Source: Hypoxylon rubiginosum (taxonomy: Eukaryota; Ascomycota; Sordariomycetes; Xylariales; Hypoxylaceae). Taken from it: a stretch of 64,000 nucleotides of DNA. The DNA is taken from assembly GCA_902806565.1 (NCBI GenBank), contig CADCXA010000059.1, positions 682,001 through 746,000 of the forward strand, written 5' to 3'. Positions within the stretch are counted from its first letter, which is position 1. Each line of letters opens with the position of its first letter. A model generated the notes under the pieces. The model made no database searches and was not told the origin of the DNA. It saw nothing but the letters and a program-made list of their open reading frames with translations. The position numbers and the translations under genes are program-made. This document shows positions 25,235 through 35,615 of the stretch, in pieces.

Positions 25235-27152
25235 ATAAATGATTACTGGGAATTAGTTGATGATAATAACTTTGCTCGAGACGTCTTCGATTGCGTCGAC
25301 CTTTCACAAGTTCAGCCCGCCCAACCCTCCTCGAAATTATGCAAGCGTTGTAGGCTCATGGACATCTGGGAGGCCAATTTCACCATCTACGATCTCGTAT
25401 CTGACTTAGAAGCTCGATCTGTGGAATGCGAACTCTGTAAGTTGTTCTACATAAGCTCACAGTGCTCTAGGCAAGGGTGTCGAAAGTACGTACGATTTTA
25501 TCGCATCAAGTCTACTCTAACACTAGAGCGCAATGGAGCTCCGGTGTTGTCATTAAGTGCCATACCAGGTTGGTAGACCTTCTATGGTACCTCGAGTTCT
25601 GATTTAACATGATACCAAGGCAAAAACCCAGCCCCCTCACATATGGTACATTTGGGCTTCCCTCAGTTACCGGGATACGATAGTTTCTCTCGTTTTGAAC
25701 TATGCCGGCAATGGATTGGATATTGCGACAAGAATCATAAGTGCAAACCTTTGGCAACCAGCGACATGCCAAAGCGACTGATTTACGTGGGACGTGATAT
25801 TCGTCATGGGTGCGTAAAACTTGTAGCTGGTACACAAATATCAACTGACAGGTACATCGTATTATCACACCGATGGGGTAATACAGGCAATACATCATTT
25901 CCCAGTACTCGCAGTTGGAACATCGCAAAATTTCAGAAGGAAATTGAACTTAGCGAACTCCCACAGACGTTCCAGGATGCAATTGTCACAACACGGAAAC
26001 TTGGTGTGCGATATCTTTGGATAGATTCTCTTTGCATTATACAAGACGACGAAAAGGACTGGTGCAGCGAGTCGCAGCGTATGGGAGCCATCTACAGCTC
26101 TGCATATTGTACAATTGCCGCGACCTGTGCTGCGTCTGTGACGGATGGGTTTCTCAAGAGTAGGCGCGAGAGAGCCTACGTTACTATGTTAGTACCCCAA
26201 CGCGAGCCCTTCTATGTTAGTGAAGCAATCGACGATTTCCGCAAAGACGTGGAAGAAAGCGAGTTAAACCATCGCGGATGGGTAATGCAAGAAAGAGCAC
26301 TATCGAATCGTACTCTGTATTTCAGCGACACCCAGGTTTATTGGCAATGTGGCGAGGGCGTTAGATGTGAGACGCTAACAAAAATGAAAAAGTAAGCAGA
26401 AGGAAATATCTTCCCAGTTTTTCGCAATTGACAGCTGTTTAATAACACTTATTTTGTCTAGTCGAAGAGCTGCGTTTATCGGTGACCCTCGGTTCCCCTC
26501 CACTGCTCTGAGATATTACAAGGGCGGCCGGATACAATTTTTTCAGTATATCTACGAGAAGTATTCGACGCTTGATTTCACCTTTGATACTGACAGACCA
26601 ATTGCGATTCGGGGTCTGGAGCGTAGGCTCATAGACGCATTCAACACGAAAGGCCATTACGGAATCTTCGAAAGTTACCTTGCTAGGAGTCTACTGTGGC
26701 AGCGCCGCGACGTCAGCCTATACCGAATTGACTTTCCTTCGCATAGGAAGATCCCGTCATGGTCCTGGATGGCGTACAAAGGAAGCATCAAGTACATGGA
26801 TATTCCATTCGGTACAGCAAACTGGTGCGCGGACGTTGAAATGATGAAGAGTACCACCGATTCCTTAAATATATCTGCTATTGTTAGGTCCCTGGAACGG
26901 TCTACGCGAGGAAATAGGAGTGATATAATTCTTGATCAGGACCAAGAGTCTATTTGGGGGGATCTTTCTTCGCTAAGATGCGCTGTGGTAGGGAGCCAAA
27001 GGTCTAATAACCAGGGCAAAACGCACTATATCATTCTCTTGCAACCCTCTCCAGATCGATCCGGCGCATACGAAAGAATTGGTGTTGGTCGCTTGCCTCA
27101 AACATGCATCAATTGGGACCGCTCTCTTCGAGAAAGAGTCGATATAATTTAG
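25235..27152 (+). CDS. HET domain protein (heterokaryon incompatibility)
   Basis: Exons 25235(or earlier)-25568, 25620-26391 and 26462-27152, with introns of 51 and 70 nt that keep frame. The N-terminal region has LCKRC and VECELCKLFY, a Cys-pair leader often seen before HET. The HET block follows: RYIVLSHRWGN (about 25850), FQDAIVTTRKLGVRYLWIDS and LCIIQDDEKDW (about 25970-26060), IYSSAYCTIAA, then RGWVMQERALSNRTLYFS near 26280. The C-terminal part from 26462 is the variable region typical of these proteins. The frame is open back to 25235 with no ATG before 25358, and the upstream Cys pair is conserved, so the start is probably in an unplaced upstream exon. HET proteins trigger cell death after fusion of incompatible hyphae; the kinase upstream and the NACHT remnant downstream support that setting. 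Confidence 0.88.
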
Positions 27153-27340
27153 TCTACACACTTTATGGCTATTTCATCTGTTTTATCCATGATAAACTTA
27201 ACTCTCTTGGAACAGCTTGTGGTTCCGGTCGTCATGGTATTATCCCAATTGATTATGGAAGTTGGTACTAGATATATTAATATCCTCATGTCTGTCGTGC
27301 CCCAGTGATTAGCCTCGATTATCTGGTGCTTCAGTAATGG

Positions 27341-28483
27341 CTATAGAGTATCCCCTTGGCTACCATGCATCTCGTCAATGGCCTCCTCGCTTTTCTTCAC
27401 ACTACTCTCCCACTCGGGATACCTAGAATCGTAAAAGGCCTGTATACCGCTTTGACCGAATTTTGAGATGCATTTCGCCAGCTCAATCCCATCTATGATA
27501 GCGTTGTTTGCCACTTCTCCTCCTAGGATAGGCTCCAAGTGTGCTGAATCTCCAATCAAGAAGATACCACTATCCGCCAGCGCGTGAAGCTCCTGGCGGT
27601 TAACTAGCAAGACCCGCATCAGCCAGTGCAAGACACGTTCGGTCCTCAATCTATCCGCGTCGAAGATATCCTTGAAAGGCTGTTATAGCGCCTGGAGAGC
27701 CCCGATCTCTTCGAAAAACTCTGTCGGAATATCCCTCGCACCTGACACTGCACGGTTCGGCCTGTGAAGGGGGTCGGCATCACCTCTGGGTGGGCGCGAA
27801 TATACCCAGGTTATATGCACGTCGCTTTCTCGTTGTTCACTAACGGATACTTTCAGGATCAAATCGCCTCGCTTCATTTCAACCACATTTGATTTTCCCA
27901 TTGTTGGGGCGTAGACGTTGTCGAAAACCGTGCGCTTCACTACTCGTCTTCCATTGAACACGACATAGGGGAGGATTTTAAAGGACGCATCGGGAGAAAG
28001 TGACTTGCGAATTTCGGAGTGAGGACCATCAGCACCGATTATACACGGGCTCTCTACTTTCTGGCCGGTTTGAAAGTAGAGCTCTGTTCCCGACGACGAT
28101 TCTTGCACATTAGTAACCCCATAGTTCCATTGGACATCGAGACCTTCGCGCAGCAGCCTCTTAAGTTTCGAGTGATCCGCTAGAAACGATGTTGAGTCCA
28201 TCTTTCTAGGGTAAATGATAGATTTTAAGTCAATATTTCCGGTACCGCCAATGGGTCCGTCCACTGCTATGCGACACCTAAAAGTCCATTCGTCTAAGCC
28301 GAGAACGTCAAGAAGCGGCCTGTAAGACGATGCATGGAGCGTGATTCCATGTCCTTGGTTCGGTGGTGAGGACAGTTTCTCGTAAAGGACTGCGGGAACA
28401 CCATATTGAAGTAGGCAACGACCGAGTGTAAGTCCACCGATCCCCGCTCCAATGATTCGGACTGGCTGCTGTGTCCTCATCAT
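27341..28483 (-). pseudogene. FAD-dependent monooxygenase with one in-frame stop
   Basis: The start MMRTQQPVRIIGAGIGGLTLG has the Rossmann GxGxxG. FAD and NADPH contacts follow (IIGADGPHSEIRK), and the second half carries the conserved GDSAHLEP...GGEVANNAIIDGIELA. Salicylate hydroxylase/UbiH-type flavoprotein hydroxylases have this layout and a length of about 380-420 residues. A TAA at 27683-27685 interrupts the frame between LQAL and QPFKDIFDAD; reading continues in the same frame to the end at 27341. CAA-to-TAA is the simplest origin and is a RIP-type change. No intron can remove the stop, since no suitable GT...AG pair is present. Either a recent pseudogene, a sequencing error, or readthrough. 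It lies convergent to the HET gene (188 bp gap). Confidence 0.8.
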
Positions 28484-28706
28484 TCTGATGGTGAATCGCC
28501 GCGAGCTTTTAGGACTGTAAATTTTAGAAATTCGGGTTTACAGCGCCCCAGGCCAAGCTTGTTAGCTACATCAGGTACCTAAGTACGTAGACCACTAGAC
28601 TGATTAATGTAGTAAGGGGGAAGGTGGTTCTTCTTTCAAGAGCGCGACTCAGCTACTGTCAAGTTGTACAGAAGGGAGACCCACACTGCACATAATTGAG
28701 GCGTCA

Positions 28707-29860
28707 GTGACAGTATCCCATTCGTTGGCCGCTGGGCGCCATAGCTGCCCGGTTAGTGTCATAGCCAGTGTTCTTCAACAGTTGATTCCGGAGAGACCAG
28801 GTCATCTTCTTGACCTGAAGGATCTATACGCTAAACACGTGAGAGAGAATACGCACCCCAGTGTTGGCGACATGGCCTCACTTCTTCAAAGAGTTGCATT
28901 CAACTTTTCGAAGGTATTCCTCATTGTTGACGCTCTAGACGAGTGCACTGACGCCGATGACGACTTATGACCGAGTTGAAGAAACTACAGAGCCGAATCT
29001 GCTTGCTCGTGATGTCAAGACCGATTCCTGATCTTTTTGAGGGTGCTGTTCATGTCACCATGGAAGCCAGCCCGATAGACATAAGCAATTATCTCCATGC
29101 AAACACATATTGCCGATGAGTCAGCGCTGCGAAATACAAGTCTCACGAATCTTACAAAAGCCCAAGGTAACCTGAGCACTTATGAAACGGAAGCTCTTCT
29201 AAAACCAGCTAGTAACCACCACTCAGGTTCCTCACAGCCAAGTTATACTTAGACACAATGATGAACAAAACTACTCGCTGCAAGATCAAAATTGCGTTAG
29301 AAACGTTACCTAAGGCTCTTGACTCTATATACGAAGGATTTATGGGATATATAAAACTTCAGACCCCCAGCGACTACACAGATCTTGATTTGCAGGCCCT
29401 TACCTGCTACCGAGGTACAGCATGCTTTGGCAGTTGAGTAAGGTGATACTCATCTTAAGGAAGATGGCATACCGAACCGCGACTTGTTAGTCTTAGTTTG
29501 TGCCGGGATGGTGGCGATCAATAATAATAGCGATACCATCAATCTTGTCCACTACACCACGCAAGAGTACTTCTAACGTAGCAACAATAGTATCTTGGAC
29601 CATGCCAATAGGGACATTGCGTATACTTGCCTGACATGCAATTCGCCTGCTTCAGTTATTAAATAAAAGATAAGACGAGTCGAGAGATTTTCCTGAAGCT
29701 GCTGCAAGATTGTCTACTTCTCGGCTACACAGCACAACATTGGGGACACCATTTGAAGGAGGCCTGCGACAAGATGATCAACGAACAAGCCGTCGAGCTA
29801 CTAGAAGACGAAGATAGGGTGCCCAAAATAAGAGATCTGGCTGGGTTTCCGACATAAGCT
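28707..29860 (+). pseudogene. Decayed NACHT (NLR-type) gene fragment
   Basis: Several frames interrupted by stops give successive pieces of a fungal NACHT protein in the right order: SVIASVLQQLIPERP, the Walker B region VFLIVDALDECTD (about 28915-28945), LQSRICLLVMSRPIPD, FLTAKLYLDT, LETLPKALDSIYEGF, VCAGMVAINNNSDTINLVHY followed by TTQEYF and a stop, and HWGHHLKEACDK. The P-loop that should precede Walker B is missing, so the 5' part is deleted, and no ankyrin or WD repeats follow, so the 3' sensor domain is gone as well. Intact relatives are STAND NTPases that signal in vegetative incompatibility. It cannot make a working protein. Confidence 0.82.
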
Positions 29861-30681
29861 AATAGGCTAAAATTAACGCATAAAGTCTCCCTTGTATCTA
29901 ATGGTCGTCCCTATAACTTTGGGCATCTTAACTCATATCATTACCGCAGAGGTTATACATAACCCGTTCGTTTGTGGGTTTCCTAAGTACTATACCGCCG
30001 CAGTTCGCTTGACTATGGTTGGTAAGGGGATATCGAGCAAGGATCAATCCGCCCTCAGCGACAACAGTCGCTGACTAACATCATCAACCCGTGCAAGTAA
30101 TGGAAGGTCAGCATTATATAGGAGTTGGAGACAACAATTTCGAGCCCCCCCAAGGATGTTCTTACGACTGTACCCGTAGCTTGCCTAACATGCGTTATAC
30201 GCATAGACCTGTCGGCGCTATGCACTGATAAAATAGTCCAATGCCTTTAGTAAGGCTAGCCAGATATTGAGACTATTTTGTAGACTTTAGGAGCAATTAA
30301 GAGCAATTGAAAATACGTGGATTCACAGGCTAGCTCCTGGCTAGGACTTTCAGTCCAAAATTAGATTTTGTTCCTTCGTGAGATCCTATATATCCACGTC
30401 CGCACATGGGTTCTTCAGCCTCAGTTCAATTGAGATCGACAGGACTCACTCTAGCTGTGCTCTCTAGAGCGTAAGCCGAAGGATTATGCGGAGCTTATTT
30501 TGCCTTAGCTGGAATTTAGAAAGGGCAAAGCCACTGAATTTAACAGAGTATAAAAGAGAGCGAATGCATCGTATATCGTGTTTGGCTTTTTGTTATATCG
30601 GCACATCGCGTCCACTAAGTTCGTCTCGTTTCACTTATAAGCTTGCTTTCGATATCAGCTTCGGCTGTCCACTCATTGACT
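29861..30681. other. Spacer, no gene seen
   Basis: No supported coding region. Contains the promoter of the secreted-protein gene; the sequence just upstream of it includes the pyrimidine-rich stretch usual before fungal start codons. Confidence 0.45.
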
Positions 30682-31214
30682 ATGCAAATATCTTCCGTCA
30701 CCATCGCCGCTAGTATCCTAGCTACCGTGTATGCGACGCCGGCCAACAAGCTATTCGCCCGCCACAACGAGTGCGAGTACTCGGGAATCAGCGGCGGAGT
30801 AAAGTACACGGGAGTAAGTGATACTCGGCTCTATTAGCAAAACGTCTCTCAGAAACAGGTTGAAGGTACTGATTCTTTACTAGACATGTACCAAAGCCGG
30901 TAACTATGGGGCCGGAACTTGTACTTTCGCTACACTAGCAGGCAGTTATGGGTGCGACTATCAATGGAAGAACGACGCCAGCATGAGTCCTTGCGGTAAC
31001 GCCGCAAACTCGCAATTTGCCGTATGTCAATGATTCGTATACGATTTACTCGCTCTCCTTTCCGGTCCAAGACCCTCCGTCGACTTGTACAGACAAGCCT
31101 TTTCAAGGTTGAGCTAACTTCGTCTTATAGTGCAAACGTGACGGGGATGCTTGCTACGCCTATTCATACGCTGAAAACTCCAATGAGGCTATTATACATT
31201 GCACCAACCGCTAA
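30682..31214 (+). CDS. Small secreted cysteine-rich protein (effector-like), three exons
   Basis: Found by splicing: exons 30682-30813, 30884-31021 and 31131-31214 give exactly 117 codons plus stop. Intron 1 (GTAAGT...TACTGATTC...TAG, 70 nt) and intron 2 (GTATGT...GAGCTAAC...ATAG, 109 nt) have strong signals, and both join in phase 0. Residues 1-18 form a signal peptide (MQISSVTIAASILATVYA), with cleavage expected before TP. The mature part of about 99 residues has eight cysteines (residues 31, 46, 57, 68, 81, 91, 98, 114), enough for four disulphides, and is rich in Gly, Asn, Tyr and Ala. Small secreted Cys-rich proteins of this build are typical fungal effectors or surface proteins; the exact family is unknown to me. 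It lies alone at the border of the accessory island. Confidence 0.72.
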
Positions 31215-31612
31215 ACTAGAATGATTCCCTCGGAGTGTTTATGTGTTTAGCTAGAGGGTATAAATCCCTATGATTCTAATGTAGAGAGGAAGAAATTTGC
31301 TGGAGTGTGGAACAGAAGGCATGATATAGGGGCACTGGATCTTTTGTGGCGGATTAAATGCTCACGTGGAAATGGTCGTGTAATATACGCCCGCCACACA
31401 TTGGCTCATTTGGAAATAATCTTTTGACTGCCTAGTACCTAGCCAGCGTGTCAGCTAAATATCTAGGTACTGATAGAACTAACAATCTTCGCCTGTTGAC
31501 CGTATCAATCGTGCGCCATCTAGGTCGCAATGAATAGGAGTTACTAGCTGCGCAACCCGTCCGCGCAAGCGCGGCCGGGAGAATTACGTAATAAATAAGA
31601 AGCTTCTGATTG
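31215..31612. other. Spacer downstream of the secreted-protein gene
   Basis: No gene. Contains AGTACCTAG/CTAGGTACT fragments (about 31432-31471) and a short perfect palindrome CCGCGCAAGCGCGG near 31561-31574. Confidence 0.45.
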
Positions 31613-31845
31613 GCCCCACCACACCCCTAAGCCACCCACCACCACCGCCCCCCAGCCACACCCACACCACACCCAAGCCACCCACCAGCACCACCCCCAG
31701 CCACACCACCCCCACCCACCAGCCACACTGCCACACCACCACCCCCCTAGCCACACCACCACACCACCACCACCACCCACCAGCCACACCCCCCCCCCCC
31801 CCCCCCCCCCCCTAGCCACTCACCACCGCCACCCACCCTCCATTC
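31613..31845. repeat. C-rich CCACC/CCACACC minisatellite with 24-nt poly-C run
   Basis: Strand-asymmetric array of CCACCCACCAGCCACACC-type units with almost no G on the plus strand, ending in an uninterrupted C run at 31789-31812. The complementary strand is G-rich with many GGG/GGTGG runs and could form G-quadruplexes. The Gly/Trp/Val-rich minus-strand frames here are artefacts. Confidence 0.85.
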
Positions 31846-31855
31846 GGAATATCGG

Positions 31856-31891
31856 CTCGGCGAACGGCGGCTCGGCGCGCCGTTCGCCGAG
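31856..31891. repeat. Perfect 13-bp inverted repeat with 10-nt loop
   Basis: CTCGGCGAACGGC at 31856-31868 is exactly inverted at 31879-31891. Very GC-rich hairpin directly after the C-rich array. Confidence 0.85.
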
Positions 31892-32421
31892 TGCCAGCCA
31901 TAGCCAGCCTAGACTCTGATTAGCTAGCCATATATAGGTGCACGGATGAAGAATTCTTTATAAAATCATTTAATCTCTTCCACCACATCTTAAAAAGATT
32001 AATAATTTATATAATTTAATAAAGCTCATTTTGCATGACCTTTTGATACCGTTTGCACCTTTATAGACCTTGTTGCGATAGAATTGTAAAGGAAAACGTC
32101 GAAAAGTGCGGGGCGATTCTAAGTATCTGATTGGCTGGTCAAATTGTGGCAGTACTAATGAAATAAAGAGAAGTTGATCAATTTCTGATTAATATTGGGA
32201 TATTCAGGTGCTTACCTAAGCATTAGCCGCTTATCTACCAGGTATCTTATCAATATGTGGCTCAGCCAGATACTCCACTAAACTTTCTATTAATTGAAGC
32301 ATCACGAAGACTTGCACCCCACCAACACCGCAACTATCCTTTGTCGTCCTAAAGAGTGTGCCATATCTAAACATTAGACAATTTCGCAGCTCTTCTGGTT
32401 CAATCACTATCTCAGTCGACC
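31892..32421. other. Upstream region of UTP11
   Basis: No gene seen. AT-richer toward 31960-32020. Expected to hold the UTP11 promoter and 5' UTR; no specific site identified. Confidence 0.4.
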
Positions 32422-33356
32422 ATGTCTTCAATCCGAAACACCGTCCAGCGGCGCGTCCACAAGGAGCGCTCGCAACCGCACGAGCGGCAACGACTCGGTC
32501 TCCTCGAGAAGCACAAGGTTCGTCGGTTGTGCCCTTCCATCCCTTCTCCCCGTTCTCCCTCCTCCGTATTCCCATTCCCCCCATTAGCTAACCGAATCCC
32601 GCTCCTTCCGACGGAAAACAGGACTACTCCCTGCGATCCAAAGACTTCAACAAGAAGAAGGCGCAGCTGCGGGCGCTGCGGCAGAAGGCGGCCGACCGCA
32701 ACGAGGATGAGTTCTACTTCGGCATGATGTCGCGCAAGGGGCCCGGCAGCGCGCTGGCCCAGGGCCGGCGGTGGACCGGCACCGTCGACGGCGACCGCGG
32801 CAACCGCGCCCTCGACGTCGACACCGTCCGCCTGCTCAAGACCCAGGACGTGGGCTACGTGCGCACGGTGCGCAACATCGTGCTCAAGGAGGTCAAGGCC
32901 CTCGAAGAGCGCGTATTGGAACAGGGCGGGAGTCTGGACGCGCCGTACCAGGACGTTGACGACGACGATGACGACGACGACGAGTTCGAGGGCTTCGACA
33001 CGCCGCAGAGAGCCGCGAAACCGAAAAAGACCGTCTTCGCCGAGGCCGTGGAGGAGCGGGATGAAAGACTGCGGCAGGAGGCGGACAGGGGAGCGGACGA
33101 TGGGGAAGACGCGGATATGGAGGATGGTAAAGACGACGCGAAGAAGGACCCGGAGGCGGCAAGAGCGGCGACGCGGCAAAAGCACCTCGAGAAGCTACAG
33201 CGGAGACTGCAAAACGCGCGGAAGAAGCTGACGATCCTGACTCGGACAGAGCATCAGTTGGAGGTGCAACGGACCGGTATGTCGAAGACGCCAACGTCGG
33301 GAAATGGTGTCACAAAGTCCGGGAAGAAGTTCAAGGTCCGGGAACGAAAGCGGTAG
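32422..33356 (+). CDS. UTP11: U3 snoRNP component Utp11
   Basis: Exons 32422-32517 and 32622-33356 (104-nt intron with TTAGCTAAC branch site) encode 276 residues. The start [18 protein letters not shown], then [12 protein letters not shown] joined across the intron to [20 protein letters not shown], and [11 protein letters not shown] are the signature of the Utp11 family, as is [16 protein letters not shown]. Utp11 belongs to the small-subunit processome in the nucleolus and is needed for 18S rRNA maturation. An eight-Asp run near residue 150 and a strongly basic C-terminus (KVRERKR) are typical of nucleolar proteins. Length is normal for the family. Tail-to-tail with the next gene. Confidence 0.95.
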
Positions 33357-33845
33357 AAAGCAATTACTACAATTATGCACATTTCACGCATCAGAGACGA
33401 GGGACAAAAGTCATGAGTCTTGGTTGGCAATCGACGACAAGGCTGACCGACAGGCTCCTTTTCTCTTTCTCATTATTACAGGCGGGCGTTCGGGCACCGG
33501 GTTTCAGATCGTCTAGAGCTATGCGATACCCAGAAAAGAAAAATAGAGCCCCATCCATCCCATATGTACACTTGACCACCCGCATCCGAGCGCATTCTGC
33601 CCTCTGTGTGGCGTAATCGTTCTTCGACACCGTCTACCGCCAATTATTTCCAGCAGCCCAAAACACAAGAGGAAACGACCTGCCTCATTAACATATATAT
33701 ACCTCCAAACCGGGGGCCGTAACTTGGGTAATCAGTAGGTATCTTTATCCAAAATGATGCATCTGCGCTTGTTTGTTTGTCCGGCCTCTCTTGATACTCC
33801 AATTCCAAAGTAGACCTTCTCATTCCTCTATCTTCGCCGTTTCGT
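33357..33845. other. Convergent 3' spacer
   Basis: Lies between two gene ends facing each other; expected to hold both 3' UTRs and poly(A) signals. Nothing else seen. Confidence 0.5.
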
Positions 33846-35615
33846 CTAGAGCTTTTCGCTCGTTAAGCACTTACTCAAGCCCACCACGAGGGCCATGAGC
33901 GCCTTGAACGCGAGCGTGAGTGCCCAGATGACGCATTTGAACCCGAAACCGAGCAGCTTGATGATAGTGCGGGCCGTGCCGGGCAGCTGCTCTTTGTCCT
34001 TGTCCTTGATGTTGAGCTTGCGGTCGAGGCTGCTAGCCTGGCTCTCGAGGTCGAGCTCTAGCTCCTCGATGCGGCCGCGCTTCTTGCCTTCCTTCTTCTT
34101 GCCGCCGCTTAGGATCTTGGCGCTAAGCCGGCTACTGCTACGTCGGAAGTCGCTGTTGGAGCTCGACGTGCGTAGGTGCACGGCTGGCGGCGGCGCGAAT
34201 TGCTCGACGAGCACGTTCTTCTCGTCGATATTGGCAATGAGCAGCAGCGCGCACACCGCAACGTCGAGCACGTAGTAGCTCTCGATGCGCCCCGCCACCA
34301 GGGTGTCCACCTCCATCCATCCCTCGCCCGTGGCATCCCGCGTCAGCTTCGCGATGTGGTGCGCCGACTCGATGTGCTCCACCGTGTATTCTGTGCGGCT
34401 CCACGCCGGGTTGCGCTCTATCGTAATACAGAAGGGCGTTGCCAGGGCCGGATGGACCAGGAAATAGTTCTGGCTGTCTTCATCCCAGACCAGACGTGCG
34501 CATTCCCGTTCTGCAGCCATCACGGCTTGTATATCGTCCGGTCTGTCCAGAGCCACCTTAGCCGCCCCGCTGGGGTATAGGAGGGCGACTAAACCGTCGT
34601 TCGGCGGTAGGCGGCGTGACGGCTCTTCCAGTGTGGTAGTCAGAGCTTCCTGCCATGGCTTGGCCTCTGATTCTCGAAGAGTATTTAAGAAACCTCCTGA
34701 TGACCTAGGACTGGCGGCTGGGTCTCGCTCTTTGCAGGGTTTGCTTGGGTCATGCCGGCTAAGGGTTACGTATGCCGACGCCGACGTTGGGTCTACCCGC
34801 ATGTGATAAAGTGGTTGGGTGGTAGATGATGTTAGGTTATAAATTGGTGTATCCTTTTCTGGTATCAATTTCATGCAGAACGTTCGACCTTCCACTGCCG
34901 ACGCCTTCCACCCGTTTGCTACTTTCCAGAAGTCGCGAAGCTCATCGGTTGTGCTCACCAGGGGGATGATAGGTGGGTCTTGGGGCCGTCTAGGCCATCG
35001 TTGTGCAGAACCAGCGCTGAGGGGACTCCTTACAGGACTCCTCACGGGCGGACTTCGACTTTCGGGTACGTGAGATTGTCGACTGATGACAGTTCTCGGA
35101 ATGTGAGTTGGACTGGTCTGAGTCGGGTAGTAATCCTGCCGGTCAAACGGGAGATTGTGATCATACTGCGGAAATATTGACCTGATTGCTGGCTCTGGAG
35201 CCTGGTATGAGATGGAAGGATCCTCAATGGGTCTCTTGGCAATTGAACTTCGTGACCGTCCACTTTCACTCCTCACCAGCGTACTTGTCCCGGAAAATGC
35301 GGTATCTGCCCGTGGCGGTAGTTCTGATATCGGCACCGGCCTTGGCACTGACGGCCCCGCCTGGTTCTGGTAGAATGGATTATTAGAGGCCATTTGCGAT
35401 TCGGTACCCATCGGCGGCGTCCCGTCGATGACAAACTGGGAGAGGTCTTCTGGTGTCTGCCGACCATTTCGAGGCGGCGTCATTTCGAAAGATAGACCAT
35501 GCTCCCCAGAAGATTGTGGGGTGCTAGCGCGTGGTCGAGGTGTTTGCTTCCGAGGCGGCGACTGTCTCGTGTTAGGGAAAAGGGACAGCCCTCCCGAGGG
35601 TCCATTCGACGCCAT
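33846..35615 (-). CDS. Conserved fungal protein of unknown function with C-terminal membrane segment
   Basis: 589 residues in one exon. I chose the ATG at 35615 (MASNGPSGGLSLFPNT), because the 52 residues before it look like 5' UTR translated by chance. Residues 1-240 are Ser/Pro/Arg-rich and probably disordered. Residues about 245-480 form a compact domain with regular beta-type patterns (DELRDFWKVANGWKAS, FCITIERNPAW, YYVLDVAVCALLLIA). A basic stretch (GGKKKEGKKRG) and a long hydrophobic segment (GFGFKCVIWALTLAFKALMA) lie just before the end, as in a tail-anchored protein. Relatives in databases have been labelled 'acetylserotonin methyltransferase-like', but I see no SAM-binding motif, so that name should not be used. 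Function unknown; a membrane-anchored cytosolic protein is the best reading. Confidence 0.8.
   Translation of the reverse strand: MASNGPSGGLSLFPNTRQSPPRKQTPRPRASTPQSSGEHGLSFEMTPPRNGRQTPEDLSQFVIDGTPPMGTESQMASNNPFYQNQAGPSVPRPVPISELPPRADTAFSGTSTLVRSESGRSRSSIAKRPIEDPSISYQAPEPAIRSIFPQYDHNLPFDRQDYYPTQTSPTHIPRTVISRQSHVPESRSPPVRSPVRSPLSAGSAQRWPRRPQDPPIIPLVSTTDELRDFWKVANGWKASAVEGRTFCMKLIPEKDTPIYNLTSSTTQPLYHMRVDPTSASAYVTLSRHDPSKPCKERDPAASPRSSGGFLNTLRESEAKPWQEALTTTLEEPSRRLPPNDGLVALLYPSGAAKVALDRPDDIQAVMAAERECARLVWDEDSQNYFLVHPALATPFCITIERNPAWSRTEYTVEHIESAHHIAKLTRDATGEGWMEVDTLVAGRIESYYVLDVAVCALLLIANIDEKNVLVEQFAPPPAVHLRTSSSNSDFRRSSSRLSAKILSGGKKKEGKKRGRIEELELDLESQASSLDRKLNIKDKDKEQLPGTARTIIKLLGFGFKCVIWALTLAFKALMALVVGLSKCLTSEKL

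Noticed and set aside
27649..27686. Intron hiding the stop in the FAD monooxygenase
   Set aside because: No GT...AG pair with branch site spans the TAA without removing conserved residues.
31544..31819. Gly/Val/Trp-rich minus-strand frames over the C-rich array
   Set aside because: Pure consequence of the CCACC repeat; same in two frames.
32412..33294. Long minus-strand frames across UTP11
   Set aside because: Shadow of high-GC coding sequence; the plus strand has the conserved protein.
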